Positions 17,890-26,126 of a stretch of 64,000 bases of DNA are shown piece by piece. A model generated the notes under the pieces. That model ran no database searches and had not been told where the DNA came from. It was given only the letters and a program-made list of their open reading frames with translations. The position numbers were made by a program, and so were the translations under genes. Origin of the DNA: Burkholderia cepacia. Its GTDB lineage: Bacteria; Pseudomonadota; Gammaproteobacteria; Burkholderiales; Burkholderiaceae. The stretch is taken from the NCBI RefSeq assembly GCF_001039005.1, contig NZ_LDWR01000018.1, positions 1-64,000 on the forward strand, written 5' to 3'. Each line of letters opens with the position of its first letter. Position 1 is the first letter of the stretch.

Positions 17890-17964
17890 CTGCTGGTCGA
17901 CGCCTGTACGCACCGAACTGGCTGTTCGTTCGAAGATATTGCGCGCGTCGCGGCCAAAACCCGG
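17890..17964 (+). pseudogene. Thiolase-like gene, internal fragment
   Basis: On the plus strand one frame reads LLVDACTHRTGCSFEDIARV, matching LLADAYAHRTGCSFEDIARV inside the intact thiolase-like protein (middle region). Sequence on both sides does not continue the gene. It is in the opposite orientation to the 3'-end fragment at 17552, so this spot was rearranged more than once. Confidence 0.75.
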
Positions 17965-18054
17965 TGGCGGGGCTGCATTCGCAGGGCGCCGAGTTGCTGC
18001 GAGTGTGTTGGGTGAGGTCGGGCGGGCGGCTGGATGCTCTAGGGAAATCCATAC

Positions 18055-18083
18055 TTGCTTGTCGTACCGCAAGTATTTACATT
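18055..18083 (+). promoter_or_regulatory. Promoter with TTGC-N10-GCAA operator (site D, ligase copy 2)
   Basis: -35 TTGCTT (18055-18060), 17-bp spacer, -10 TACATT (18078-18083). The operator is TTGC-N10-GCAA at 18055-18072, with arms extended to TACTTGC/GCAAGTA. The downstream leader with the five-codon frame and AGGAAG is the same as in copy 1. Confidence 0.68.
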
Positions 18084-18115
18084 TTAGTCACCATGTCTTG
18101 CCAGTAGGAAGAAAA

Positions 18116-19666
18116 GTGACCGACGAGATTCGACCGGGCAGCATTGAATACTGGGCCGCCCAAACCCCTGACGTGTTGGCTTGCATCGAAGGCGAGCGCA
18201 GTCTGACTTGGCGGGACCTGAACGCGCGAGCCAACCGGATCGCGGAGGCGTTGCATCAGGCCGGTGTCGAGCGCGGCCACATCGTGGCGCTCAGCATGGA
18301 GGTGCGCCTGGAATGGCTGGTGATTGCGGGGGCCCTTGCGAAGTTGGGCTGCTCGATTCTCGGCGTGAACTGGAGGCTGACGGACGAAGAGACCCGTTAT
18401 CTGCTGTCCAACAGTGGCGCACGGGTCTTCATTACCGACGCGCAAGATCTGGCCGTCGCTACGCGCGCGGTCCAGTTCGCGCAAGTGCCACTGGCTGTGA
18501 GTATCGAAACGCCAGGTGAAGGCTTTCTGCACTGGCCGGAACTGTTTGAGGCGCCCGAAGTAGAGCGCCAATCATTATCAGAGGCTAGCCTGCTGATCTA
18601 TACCTCCGGTACCACGGGCCGGCCGAAGGGCGTGGCCGTAGGTACGCCATCGACGGACCTTGCCACGCTGCGCGAATACCTCGAAAGCCGCGACGCGGTC
18701 AGCTTCGTCGGAGGCGCACGAGTACAACTGGTCAACATGCCCATGCATCACGCTTCGGGCCCCAACCAGATTCGGAGCGCCATTCGGAAGGGGCACACCC
18801 TGGTGCTGCAGCGCCGGTTCGACGCCGAGGGCGTACTTGCGCTGATCCAGAAGCACCGCGTCGACCTGTGGTCGGGGGTGCCCACCATGTTCAAACGCCT
18901 GGCAGGGCTGGCGCCTGAAGTATTGGCGCGATACGACGTGTCGTCCATCCGCCGCGTCTCGGTGGGAGCGGCGCCGGTTCCATATGCACTCAAGCTGTGG
19001 ATGCTGTCCCACTTCGGCCGCGATACCTTGCTGGAGACCTACGGCTCCACGGAGACCGGCATGGTCTGCGCGATGCTGCCTGCCATGCAGGAGCGCAAGC
19101 CAGGTTCAAGCGGGTTGCCCTTCCGTCATGTGTCGGTCGAGGTTCGCACTGCCCATCACGAGCACCTGCAGCCAGTGGGCCAGATTGGCGAGTTGTGGGT
19201 CAAGACGCCCATCACGATCAAGCAGTACCTCAATGAACCTGCACTTGGCGAGGACGTGCTGGATGCGCGCGGCTTCTTCCGAACCGGCGATGTTGGCTAT
19301 CTGGACGAGGACGGCTATCTGTTCATTACCGATCGTGTCAAGGACATGATCATCACCGGTGGCGTGAACGTCTATCCGGCCGAGATCGAGGCAGTCCTGC
19401 AGCGTCATGCCGCGGTCGAGGACGTCGCTGTCATCGGGATCCCCGATGAGGACTTCGGCGAGCAGGTTATGGCGTTCTGCCAACTCAAGGCCGGACGTGT
19501 AGCAGGCGAGGCCGACTTGCTGGCGCATTGCGAGCAGCACCTGGCGTCCTACAAGCGGCCGCGCCGCATCGTGTTCGTCCAGGACCTGCCCCGCAACGCA
19601 ATGGGCAAGGTCCTCAAGCGAGAACTAAGAGATCCCTACTGGACTGGAAAGGAACGACGAGTATGA
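18116..19666 (+). CDS. AMP-dependent acyl-CoA synthetase/ligase, copy 2
   Basis: A 516-residue ANL ligase, a near-duplicate of the gene at 11863. All motifs are kept (LIYTSGTTGRPKG, YGSTETG, RTGDVGYLDEDGYLF, NAMGKVLK). GTG 18116 is chosen for the same reasons as in copy 1. Divergence is patchy: 19247-19449 is identical over 203 bases to 12991-13193, while the stretch after the P-loop differs in many codons. It overlaps the SDR gene by ATGA, so this copy heads a ligase-SDR-enoyl-CoA hydratase operon under the shared operator. It presumably activates the acid substrate of the pathway. Confidence 0.94.
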   Translation: MTDEIRPGSIEYWAAQTPDVLACIEGERSLTWRDLNARANRIAEALHQAGVERGHIVALSMEVRLEWLVIAGALAKLGCSILGVNWRLTDEETRYLLSNSGARVFITDAQDLAVATRAVQFAQVPLAVSIETPGEGFLHWPELFEAPEVERQSLSEASLLIYTSGTTGRPKGVAVGTPSTDLATLREYLESRDAVSFVGGARVQLVNMPMHHASGPNQIRSAIRKGHTLVLQRRFDAEGVLALIQKHRVDLWSGVPTMFKRLAGLAPEVLARYDVSSIRRVSVGAAPVPYALKLWMLSHFGRDTLLETYGSTETGMVCAMLPAMQERKPGSSGLPFRHVSVEVRTAHHEHLQPVGQIGELWVKTPITIKQYLNEPALGEDVLDARGFFRTGDVGYLDEDGYLFITDRVKDMIITGGVNVYPAEIEAVLQRHAAVEDVAVIGIPDEDFGEQVMAFCQLKAGRVAGEADLLAHCEQHLASYKRPRRIVFVQDLPRNAMGKVLKRELRDPYWTGKERRV

Positions 19667-20451
19667 GCGACATTCTTGATGTGACGGGGCGCGTGGCGCT
19701 GGTGACGGGCGCGGGCCAAGGTGTCGGCAAGCAAGTGGCCGAACACCTGGCAGCCCACGGTGCAACCGTGATCGTCAACGACTACTTCATGGAGCGCGCG
19801 CAGGCAGTCGCCAAGGCCATCGGCGACGCCGGCGGCAAGGCTCATGCCGTGCAGGCCGACGTGACCGACTACGCCAATGTCAAGGCCATGGTCGCACAAG
19901 TGCGCGATCTGGCCGGCCCGGTCGATGTGCTGGTCAACAATGCAGGCAATCTGGGCGCCAATCCTTCACCTGACGGTCGCAAGCCGTTCTGGGAGGTTGG
20001 CCCGGAGGTCTGGCGCGGTGCCGTGGATGTGAATCTGTACGGCGTCATCAACTGCACGAGCGCCGTGATTCCGGACATGATCGAGCGCAAGAGCGGCCGC
20101 CTGATCACCGTCATCTCCGACGCCGGCCGCGTTGGACAATCCGATCTTGAAGTGTATTCCGCGGCCAAGGCCGGCGCGGCCGGCCTCATGCGCGCAGTGG
20201 CTCGCTCCATGGGGCGTTACCAGGTTACCGCCAACTGCGTGGCCATCGCGGCCACGCTCACGCCGCCGATCGAGGCGCGCCTGAAGGACGACCCCGAGCG
20301 GCTCAAGAAGATGATGTCGCACTATGTCATCCGCCGCCCGGGCAGGCCCACTGACGTGGCCAACATGGTGCTGTTCCTGGCGTCCGGCGCCAGTGACTGG
20401 ATCACCGGCCAGACTTATCCGGTCAACGGTGGCTTCTCGTTCTCTATGTGA
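19663..20451 (+). CDS. SDR-family NAD(P)-dependent oxidoreductase
   Basis: A 262-residue classical short-chain dehydrogenase. The cofactor loop is VTGAGQGVGKQ, followed by VLVNNAGN and the active-site YSAAKAG. ATG 19663 overlaps the ligase stop (ATGA), so it is translationally coupled. In an acyl-CoA pathway it would oxidise a hydroxy group or reduce a ketone. The family cannot fix the substrate. Confidence 0.9.
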   Translation: MSDILDVTGRVALVTGAGQGVGKQVAEHLAAHGATVIVNDYFMERAQAVAKAIGDAGGKAHAVQADVTDYANVKAMVAQVRDLAGPVDVLVNNAGNLGANPSPDGRKPFWEVGPEVWRGAVDVNLYGVINCTSAVIPDMIERKSGRLITVISDAGRVGQSDLEVYSAAKAGAAGLMRAVARSMGRYQVTANCVAIAATLTPPIEARLKDDPERLKKMMSHYVIRRPGRPTDVANMVLFLASGASDWITGQTYPVNGGFSFSM

Positions 20452-20458
20452 GTCTGCC

Positions 20459-21229
20459 ATGAGCGAAACGCAGAATATCAAGACTCAGCGCGCAGGCGGC
20501 ATCCTGATCATCACGATCGATCGTCCCGAGGCTCGGAACGCATTCGATCTGGCCACTGCGCAACAGATGCAGGTCGCCATGGACATGCTGGATGCGGACG
20601 ACAGCCTGTTCGTCGGGGTCGTCACTGGCGCGAGCGACACCTTCTGCGCCGGTGCCGACCTGAAGGCGTTGGCGCGCGGTGAGCGGCCGGCCACGCCAGA
20701 GCGAGGTGGCTTCGGAATGTTCCGCAAGCCATCCATCAAGCCGTTGATCGCGGCTGTGGAAGGATATGCCGTCGGCGGCGGGCTCGAGTTGTGCCTAAGC
20801 TGCGACCTCATCGTTGCGGCATCCAGTGCCAAGCTCGGTCTGCCGGAGGTGCGCAATGGCTCCGTCGCCATTGGCGGCGGCCTGTTTCGCCTGCCGCGTC
20901 GCATGCCGCACCACTTGGCGATGGAGTTGGCGTTGACCGGGGATATCCGCGAGGCCGCCTATTTTCATCAGCATGGGGTGGTCAACCAACTGTCCTTTCC
21001 GGGTCACGCACTGCAGGACGCCGTGGCGCTGGGGCAGCGCTTGGTGCAGAACTCGCCATTGGCCTTGGCCGCCAGCAAGGCCGTCGTGCAGGCAGCGAAC
21101 GAACAAACCGAGGCAGCGCTGTGGGAGGGGCAGAGGGCCCTGGTCGCCAAGGCCTTCCAGTCAGAAGACCGCCAGGAAGGCCTGCGGGCTTTCGCCGAAA
21201 AACGCAAGCCGATCTGGCGTGGCCGGTAG
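20459..21229 (+). CDS. Enoyl-CoA hydratase/isomerase family protein
   Basis: A 256-residue crotonase-fold protein. It shows FCAGADLKAL (CoA-oxyanion loop), KPLIAAVEGYAVGGGLELCLSCD, and LGLPEVRNG with the first catalytic Glu position occupied. ATG 20459 is 7 bp after the SDR stop; the longer frame to 20324 overlaps that gene and is rejected. It would hydrate a 2-enoyl-CoA to the 3-hydroxyacyl-CoA, the expected substrate of the thiolase-like aldolase at 10134. Confidence 0.9.
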   Translation: MSETQNIKTQRAGGILIITIDRPEARNAFDLATAQQMQVAMDMLDADDSLFVGVVTGASDTFCAGADLKALARGERPATPERGGFGMFRKPSIKPLIAAVEGYAVGGGLELCLSCDLIVAASSAKLGLPEVRNGSVAIGGGLFRLPRRMPHHLAMELALTGDIREAAYFHQHGVVNQLSFPGHALQDAVALGQRLVQNSPLALAASKAVVQAANEQTEAALWEGQRALVAKAFQSEDRQEGLRAFAEKRKPIWRGR

Positions 21230-21751
21230 CGCTCCCGGCCATCTTCAGCCATCCATCGGAGCGCGTGCGCTCACGTAAGCGGGGGTTATCCACGCATCAA
21301 GCTGAAGTTGCTCTTTTTCACGAGCATTTCCGTTCAATGCAAATAGGAATCCGAAATGATTTTATTTGTACGAGGCCCGCCCAACTGATCGCTCCATGGG
21401 ACGCGGCATGGCTTTTGGCAACTTGTCGGTCGGCCTTGCGTCGTATTCGGTGGCGCGTACCGAAGATCGCCGCGGACCCGATCAACGTGGCATCCGGGTT
21501 CCAGAAACCTCTTGGCTAACGCTCTCCGCTACAAACGACTGGAGGCCGTCTCGGCTCCTTGCTAGTTGAGAAAATCACTCAACGTACCGTTGTCGTTTTC
21601 CCGCGCTTTTGCATTTTCGCAACACCGGTCGCATCAGGAGGCAAGTTGATTGATGCGCGCAATATGGGGCAGCCGAATTTGCTTTGGTTGCAGAGTAGGA
21701 AACCTTATTAGTAGTAAAAAATAAAAAATACAGGTAAACAGGAGACATTCA
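21230..21751. other. Intergenic stretch before the porin gene
   Basis: About 520 bp without a supported gene. A frame near 21390-21480 (MGRGMAFGNLSVGLASYS) faintly resembles membrane segments of small Burkholderia proteins but has no convincing start or stop. The last 100 bp are clearly AT-rich and probably hold the porin promoter. Confidence 0.5.
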
Positions 21752-22840
21752 ATGGAGAAGAGGTTTTGGAAAGCGGTGAGGCGCACGGCCGCACTATCGA
21801 TAACAGGGTTCGGGTTTTCCGTTTCGGCGCACGCGCAGAGCAGCGTGACCCTGTACGGCGTACTCGATGCGAATATGCAGTACACGAGCAAGACTTTGAA
21901 TTTCGCGACTGGGAGAAATGGCGGAAAGGAGTTGTCTTTGCAGGACAGCGGGTGGTCCGGTTCTCGATTCGGGCTGTCCGGGGCGGAAGATCTCGGCGGC
22001 GGCATGCGTGCGATCTTCAAGCTCGAAAGCGGCATCAGTGTGACGAACGGCGGCTTCAATAGTTCGAATGGCAATTTGTTCGGCCGGTCGGCATGGATCG
22101 GAATTGATAGTCCTTACGGTACGGTGTCGGCGGGTCTGCAATATTCCCCGTTCTTCATTGCGGTGGACCATCTGGATCCGCGTAGTTTTTCGTATTTCGG
22201 CAGCAGCATCGTGAACTACGCCAACAATGTATTGGCGACCGGTATCTCGACGCCGAACTCGATCGCCTATACGAGCCCGCGGATCGACGGTCTCAAGGTG
22301 CGCGCGATGTACTCGTTCGGCAATGTTCCCGGTTCGTTCCAGGCAGGGCGCGCGTATTCCGGCAGCCTTGATTACCAGATCGGAAGTTTGTCCGCGGATA
22401 TTGCGATCTTCGACAGCAACGGCGGGAGTCAACTGAATACGCCGATTCCGTCAACCTTGCAATTCGAGGGCCGGATCTTTGGCCTCGGGTATCACTTGGG
22501 CCCGGTAACGATCAAGGCATCGTTTTCGAACTACAAGGTTGCTGGAGGATTCAACAACAATGTTTACGGCGGCGGTCTCGAGTACATCCCTATACCGGAT
22601 ATTGCGTTGAACGCGGGCGTCCAATATACGACTGACAGGAACGACAAGAATAACCACTCCCTGCTGGCTTCTCTTGGCGCCCAATATATGCTTTCGCGGC
22701 GAACCTCGCTCTACACTCAGCTCGGTTTCGTGAACAATCATGGCGCCATGAATACGGGGCTCGCGAGCAACATAGCGGCATTCCTCATGCCTGCCGGCAA
22801 TACGTTTGGCGCGAGCATCGGCATACGGCATTCATTCTAA
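21752..22840 (+). CDS. Gram-negative porin (general diffusion type)
   Basis: A 362-residue outer-membrane porin. A signal peptide ends at SVSAHAQ, mature start SSVTLYGVLDANMQYTS, then repeated beta-strand patterns such as SRFGLSGAEDLGGGMRAIFKLE and a C-terminal Phe (IGIRHSF) needed for BAM insertion. CAGGAG precedes ATG 21752. It may admit the substrates degraded by the neighbouring clusters; porins next to aromatic catabolism genes are common in Burkholderia. Confidence 0.95.
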   Translation: MEKRFWKAVRRTAALSITGFGFSVSAHAQSSVTLYGVLDANMQYTSKTLNFATGRNGGKELSLQDSGWSGSRFGLSGAEDLGGGMRAIFKLESGISVTNGGFNSSNGNLFGRSAWIGIDSPYGTVSAGLQYSPFFIAVDHLDPRSFSYFGSSIVNYANNVLATGISTPNSIAYTSPRIDGLKVRAMYSFGNVPGSFQAGRAYSGSLDYQIGSLSADIAIFDSNGGSQLNTPIPSTLQFEGRIFGLGYHLGPVTIKASFSNYKVAGGFNNNVYGGGLEYIPIPDIALNAGVQYTTDRNDKNNHSLLASLGAQYMLSRRTSLYTQLGFVNNHGAMNTGLASNIAAFLMPAGNTFGASIGIRHSF

Positions 22841-22861
22841 GAACATGACAGGACTATCACG

Positions 22862-23230
22862 ATGACTATTTTCAGGCTTATCGGTGGGGCCGCAAGCGTG
22901 TTGCTGATTGCCGCGAATACGCTGGCGTTGGCACAAGTCGGCAGCGGTGTGGCGGCAAATCCGGTCTCGGCTTCGTCACAGATTGCTCCAAGCCCGAATG
23001 CGACGCGCGCCGCGAATCGCGAGCTTTGCCGAGCCGTTCGAAAGCGGCTCGTCAAGGAGCGGAGCCTCGATTCACAGAACATCACGACCATTTGCCATGA
23101 CGGCGTGGTAACGCTTGCCGGGACGGTGCCATACCAGCGGGAGATCGACCTTGCCGCGAAAACGGCGGAGCAGGTTGACGGCGTCGTATCCGTGAAGAAT
23201 GCGCTGGTCCTCCGGAGTTTCGGCGATTGA
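22862..23230 (+). CDS. BON-domain periplasmic protein
   Basis: A 122-residue secreted protein with a signal peptide (to about residue 24, LALAQ) and one BON domain in the C-terminal half (ICHDGVVTLAGTVPYQRE and VDGVVSVKNAL). BON proteins bind envelope phospholipid or act in osmotic protection. It follows the porin by 21 bp and is likely cotranscribed with it. Confidence 0.85.
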   Translation: MTIFRLIGGAASVLLIAANTLALAQVGSGVAANPVSASSQIAPSPNATRAANRELCRAVRKRLVKERSLDSQNITTICHDGVVTLAGTVPYQREIDLAAKTAEQVDGVVSVKNALVLRSFGD

Positions 23231-23367
23231 GTGATTCGTGATCGACACGATCCCGTGTGCAGGCATGTCGACAGGGGCACGGCCTGCGGTGGATATCGCT
23301 TGACGGTCTCGAGTCTGCCGTCCATCACATTGGAGTAGTCAAAAAACACTATTCCAGTTGTCACGAA

Positions 23368-23565
23368 CTACGCTTGCGCTGCCGGTGCATTGAGTTTATG
23401 CCGGGCGACGGAAAAGGCCTGTTCCTGCCACGACCATGGCGGATACGCTGTCACGGTTGTCATGTCGGGAAAGGCAGCTGAGACGTCATTCAGGTAGATC
23501 GGTTCCGAATGCTTGAAGTACAAGATGCAATCGCCGCGCATGCCAGATCCCATGCAATGGCGAAT
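23368..23565 (-). pseudogene. Amidohydrolase-family gene, fragment following the insertion point
   Basis: The minus-strand frame reads MGSGMRGDCILYFKHSEP, IYLNDVSAAFPDM and PPWSWQEQAFSVARHK, then stops. This matches the central metal-dependent hydrolase (amidohydrolase 2) segment, whose usual form is GxGxRGG...LKYSNPxYLDDVAxDFPDL...HPSWPWQEEA. The expected C-terminal half is absent. The preceding segment of the same protein lies at 30250-30378 on the same strand, with the ferulate genes between. Confidence 0.7.
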
Positions 23566-23638
23566 GCTATGTAATTTATGTAGGTTTCCTATCAAATGTG
23601 TGGGTTTACACCGAGCAGATCAAATTTGCACTTTACTT

Positions 23639-23653
23639 ATCAGGTCGCCTGAT
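23639..23653 (+). promoter_or_regulatory. Palindromic operator candidate before ech
   Basis: ATCAGG-TCG-CCTGAT is a perfect 6-bp inverted repeat 50 bp before the ech ATG, in an AT-rich stretch, with an extra ATCAGG half-site at 23665-23670. Hydroxycinnamate operons are commonly controlled by MarR-type repressors responding to hydroxycinnamoyl-CoA. No such gene is in the window, so the regulator is open. Confidence 0.5.
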
Positions 23654-23703
23654 ATTAAATCGAGATCAGGCCACAATAGTTTCGGCATCCACGGAGAGAG
23701 AAC

Positions 23704-24531
23704 ATGAGTTACGCAGGTCGCTGGAAAACGGTCAACGCCACTGTCCAGGATGGCATCGCTTGGGTTGCGTTCAATCGCCCCGAAAAACGCAACGCGATGA
23801 GCCCGACGCTCAACAAGGAGATGATCGACGTCCTCGAGACGATCGAGCTCGATCAGGAGGCGCAAGTTCTCGTGTTGACCGGGGAAGGTGACGCGTGGAC
23901 GGCGGGCATGGATCTGAAGGAGTATTTTCGTGAAGTGGACTCGAGTCCGGATGTGGTTCAGGAACGCATTCGTCGCGACGCGAGCCGCTGGCAGTGGCAG
24001 TTGTTGCGCATGTATTCGAAGCCGACCATCGCGATGGTCAACGGTTGGTGCTTCGGTGGCGGTTTTTCGCCGCTCGTCGCGTGCGATCTCGCCATCACGG
24101 CAGACGAAGCGGTGTTTGGTCTTTCGGAGATCAACTGGGGCATTCCCCCGGGCAACCTCGTCAGCAAGGCGATGGCCGATACGGTAGGACACCGTGAGGC
24201 GCTCTACTACATCATGACTGGCGATACGTTCACGGGGCAGCAGGCCGCGAAGATGGGGCTCGTCAACAAGAGCGTGCCGCGCGCGCAACTGCGCGAGGAA
24301 ACGCAGGCGCTGGCTGCGAAGCTGCTCGACAAGAACCCCGTCGTGCTGCGCAATGCCAAGCACGGCTTCAAGCGGTGCCGCGAACTCACGTGGGAGCAGA
24401 ACGAAGATTACCTCTATGCGAAGCTCGATCAGGCGACTCACCGCGATCGCGAAGGGGGCCGGGAAAAGGGCCTCAAGCAGTTCCTCGACGAAAAAAGCAT
24501 CAAGCCGGGCCTGCAGGCCTATAAGCGCTGA
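23704..24531 (+). CDS. ech: Feruloyl-CoA hydratase-lyase (hydroxycinnamoyl-CoA hydratase/aldolase)
   Basis: A 275-residue crotonase that hydrates feruloyl-, caffeoyl- or coumaroyl-CoA and cleaves it to the aromatic aldehyde and acetyl-CoA. It matches the HCHL subgroup closely: FNRPEKRNAMSP, DAWTAGMDLKEYFRE, WCFGGGFSPLVACD and GLSEINWGIPPG. Ser122, Glu142 and Tyr238 occupy the places of the Ser123, Glu143 and Tyr239 described for the Pseudomonas enzyme. GGAGAGAG lies just before ATG 23704. It is the first gene of the ech-vdh-fcs-acd unit. Confidence 0.96.
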   Translation: MSYAGRWKTVNATVQDGIAWVAFNRPEKRNAMSPTLNKEMIDVLETIELDQEAQVLVLTGEGDAWTAGMDLKEYFREVDSSPDVVQERIRRDASRWQWQLLRMYSKPTIAMVNGWCFGGGFSPLVACDLAITADEAVFGLSEINWGIPPGNLVSKAMADTVGHREALYYIMTGDTFTGQQAAKMGLVNKSVPRAQLREETQALAAKLLDKNPVVLRNAKHGFKRCRELTWEQNEDYLYAKLDQATHRDREGGREKGLKQFLDEKSIKPGLQAYKR

Positions 24532-24567
24532 GCGTCGGATCGCACAATGCCAACGAAGGAGTCGGGC

Positions 24568-26019
24568 GTGCATGAAACCAGCCTGTTGATCGACGGCGTG
24601 GCCCGGTCCGCGTCAAACGGAAAAACTTTCGAGCGTATCAATCCGGCAACGCGCGTCGTGGCGACGCGCGCAGCAGCGGCCACAATCGAGGACGCCGATG
24701 AAGCAGTCGCCGCTGCGGCGCGCGCATTTCCGGCATGGGCGGCGTTAGGTCCCACCGAGCGTCGCACGCGCCTGCTCTCGGCAGCCGATTGCATGGATGC
24801 CCGGGCGGCGGATTTTATCGCCGTCGGTGCGGCGGAAACGGGCGCGATGGCGAACTGGTACGGCTTTAACGTCACGCTCGCGGCCGACATGCTGCGCGAG
24901 GCTGCGGCGATGACGACTCAAATCGATGGCGCCGTGATTCCGTCGGACGTTCCAGGCAAGCTTGCGATGGCCGTGCGCCAACCGTGCGGCGTAGTGCTCG
25001 GCATGGCGCCATGGAACGCTCCGGTGATTCTCGCGACGCGCGCGCTCGCGATGCCGCTCGCGTGCGGCAATACGGTAGTACTAAAGGCGTCGGAAGGATG
25101 CCCAGGCGTGCACACATTGATCGGCAAGGTGCTCGACGATGCGGGTTTGGGTGACGGAGTCGTCAACGTGTTGACCCATGCCCCCGAGGATGCCCCCGCG
25201 ATTGTCGAGCGACTTATTGCGAATCCACTCGTCAAGCGCGTGAACTTCACGGGCTCGACGCGCGTGGGTCGGATCGTCGCGGAAATCTCGGCGCGGCACC
25301 TCAAGCCGGCGTTGCTGGAACTTGGCGGCAAGGCCCCGGTGCTCGTGCTCGACGATGCGGATCTCGATGCCGCGGTGGAAGGCATTGCATTCGGTGCGTT
25401 CTTCAATCAAGGGCAGATCTGCATGTCGACTGAGCGCGTGATCGTCGATCGAAAGGTCGCTGATGCGTTCATCGAAAAGCTCATTGCAAAGGCTCGCACG
25501 CTAAAGGCGGGCGGTCCGACGCAGCCAGGCTCGATTCTCGGGACTTTGGAAAGCGAGGCATCGGCACGGCGCGTTCAGGCGCTCGTGGAAGATGCGCGCG
25601 AGAAGGGAGCGAGGCTGCCGCTGGGCTGCGAGGTGAACGGCGCGATCATGCAACCGGTTATCGTGGAGAACGTCTCCCGCGACATGAAGCTCTATGCCGA
25701 CGAATCGTTCGGTCCCGTCGTGACGGTGCAGTGCGTGGACGGTGACGAAGAGGCTCTGGCGGTAGCAAACGACAGCCAATTCGGGTTGTCGGCCGCGGTG
25801 TTCAGCCGCGACATCGCATGTGCGTTGAACGTGGCTAAACGTATCGAGTCGGGCATATGCCACATTAACGGACCCACCGTACATGACGAGGCGCAGATGC
25901 CGTTCGGGGGCGTCAAGGCGAGCGGATATGGTCGTTTTGGAAGTAAGGCGTCAATTGCCGAATTTACCGATTTGCGGTGGATTACGGTGAATACAGCGCC
26001 CGCACACTATCCGATCTGA
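24568..26019 (+). CDS. vdh: Vanillin dehydrogenase (aromatic aldehyde dehydrogenase)
   Basis: A 483-residue NAD(P)-dependent aldehyde dehydrogenase converting vanillin or 4-hydroxybenzaldehyde to the acid. Seen are the cofactor segment GMAPWNAPVILATRALA, the FTGSTRVGR loop, general base in LELGGKAPV, and catalytic Cys in NQGQICMSTERV. An ATG at 24547 is also in frame, but GTG 24568 has GAAGGAG at 24555-24561 at ideal distance. The aldehyde product of Ech is its expected substrate. Confidence 0.94.
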   Translation: MHETSLLIDGVARSASNGKTFERINPATRVVATRAAAATIEDADEAVAAAARAFPAWAALGPTERRTRLLSAADCMDARAADFIAVGAAETGAMANWYGFNVTLAADMLREAAAMTTQIDGAVIPSDVPGKLAMAVRQPCGVVLGMAPWNAPVILATRALAMPLACGNTVVLKASEGCPGVHTLIGKVLDDAGLGDGVVNVLTHAPEDAPAIVERLIANPLVKRVNFTGSTRVGRIVAEISARHLKPALLELGGKAPVLVLDDADLDAAVEGIAFGAFFNQGQICMSTERVIVDRKVADAFIEKLIAKARTLKAGGPTQPGSILGTLESEASARRVQALVEDAREKGARLPLGCEVNGAIMQPVIVENVSRDMKLYADESFGPVVTVQCVDGDEEALAVANDSQFGLSAAVFSRDIACALNVAKRIESGICHINGPTVHDEAQMPFGGVKASGYGRFGSKASIAEFTDLRWITVNTAPAHYPI

Positions 26020-26126
26020 CATCGGCTGCTTGCCGCACGCCAATTGTGATCGAGCGGCAAACGTGAAGAAATCGCGCCGCCGTTCCACGTGTGAGGCGGG
26101 GCGGCGATTCGACAAGGAGGCAGGAT

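Noticed and set aside
21390-21480. Weak resemblance of a frame to a small Burkholderia membrane protein
   Set aside because: No start, stop or ribosome site fits, and the similarity is too vague.
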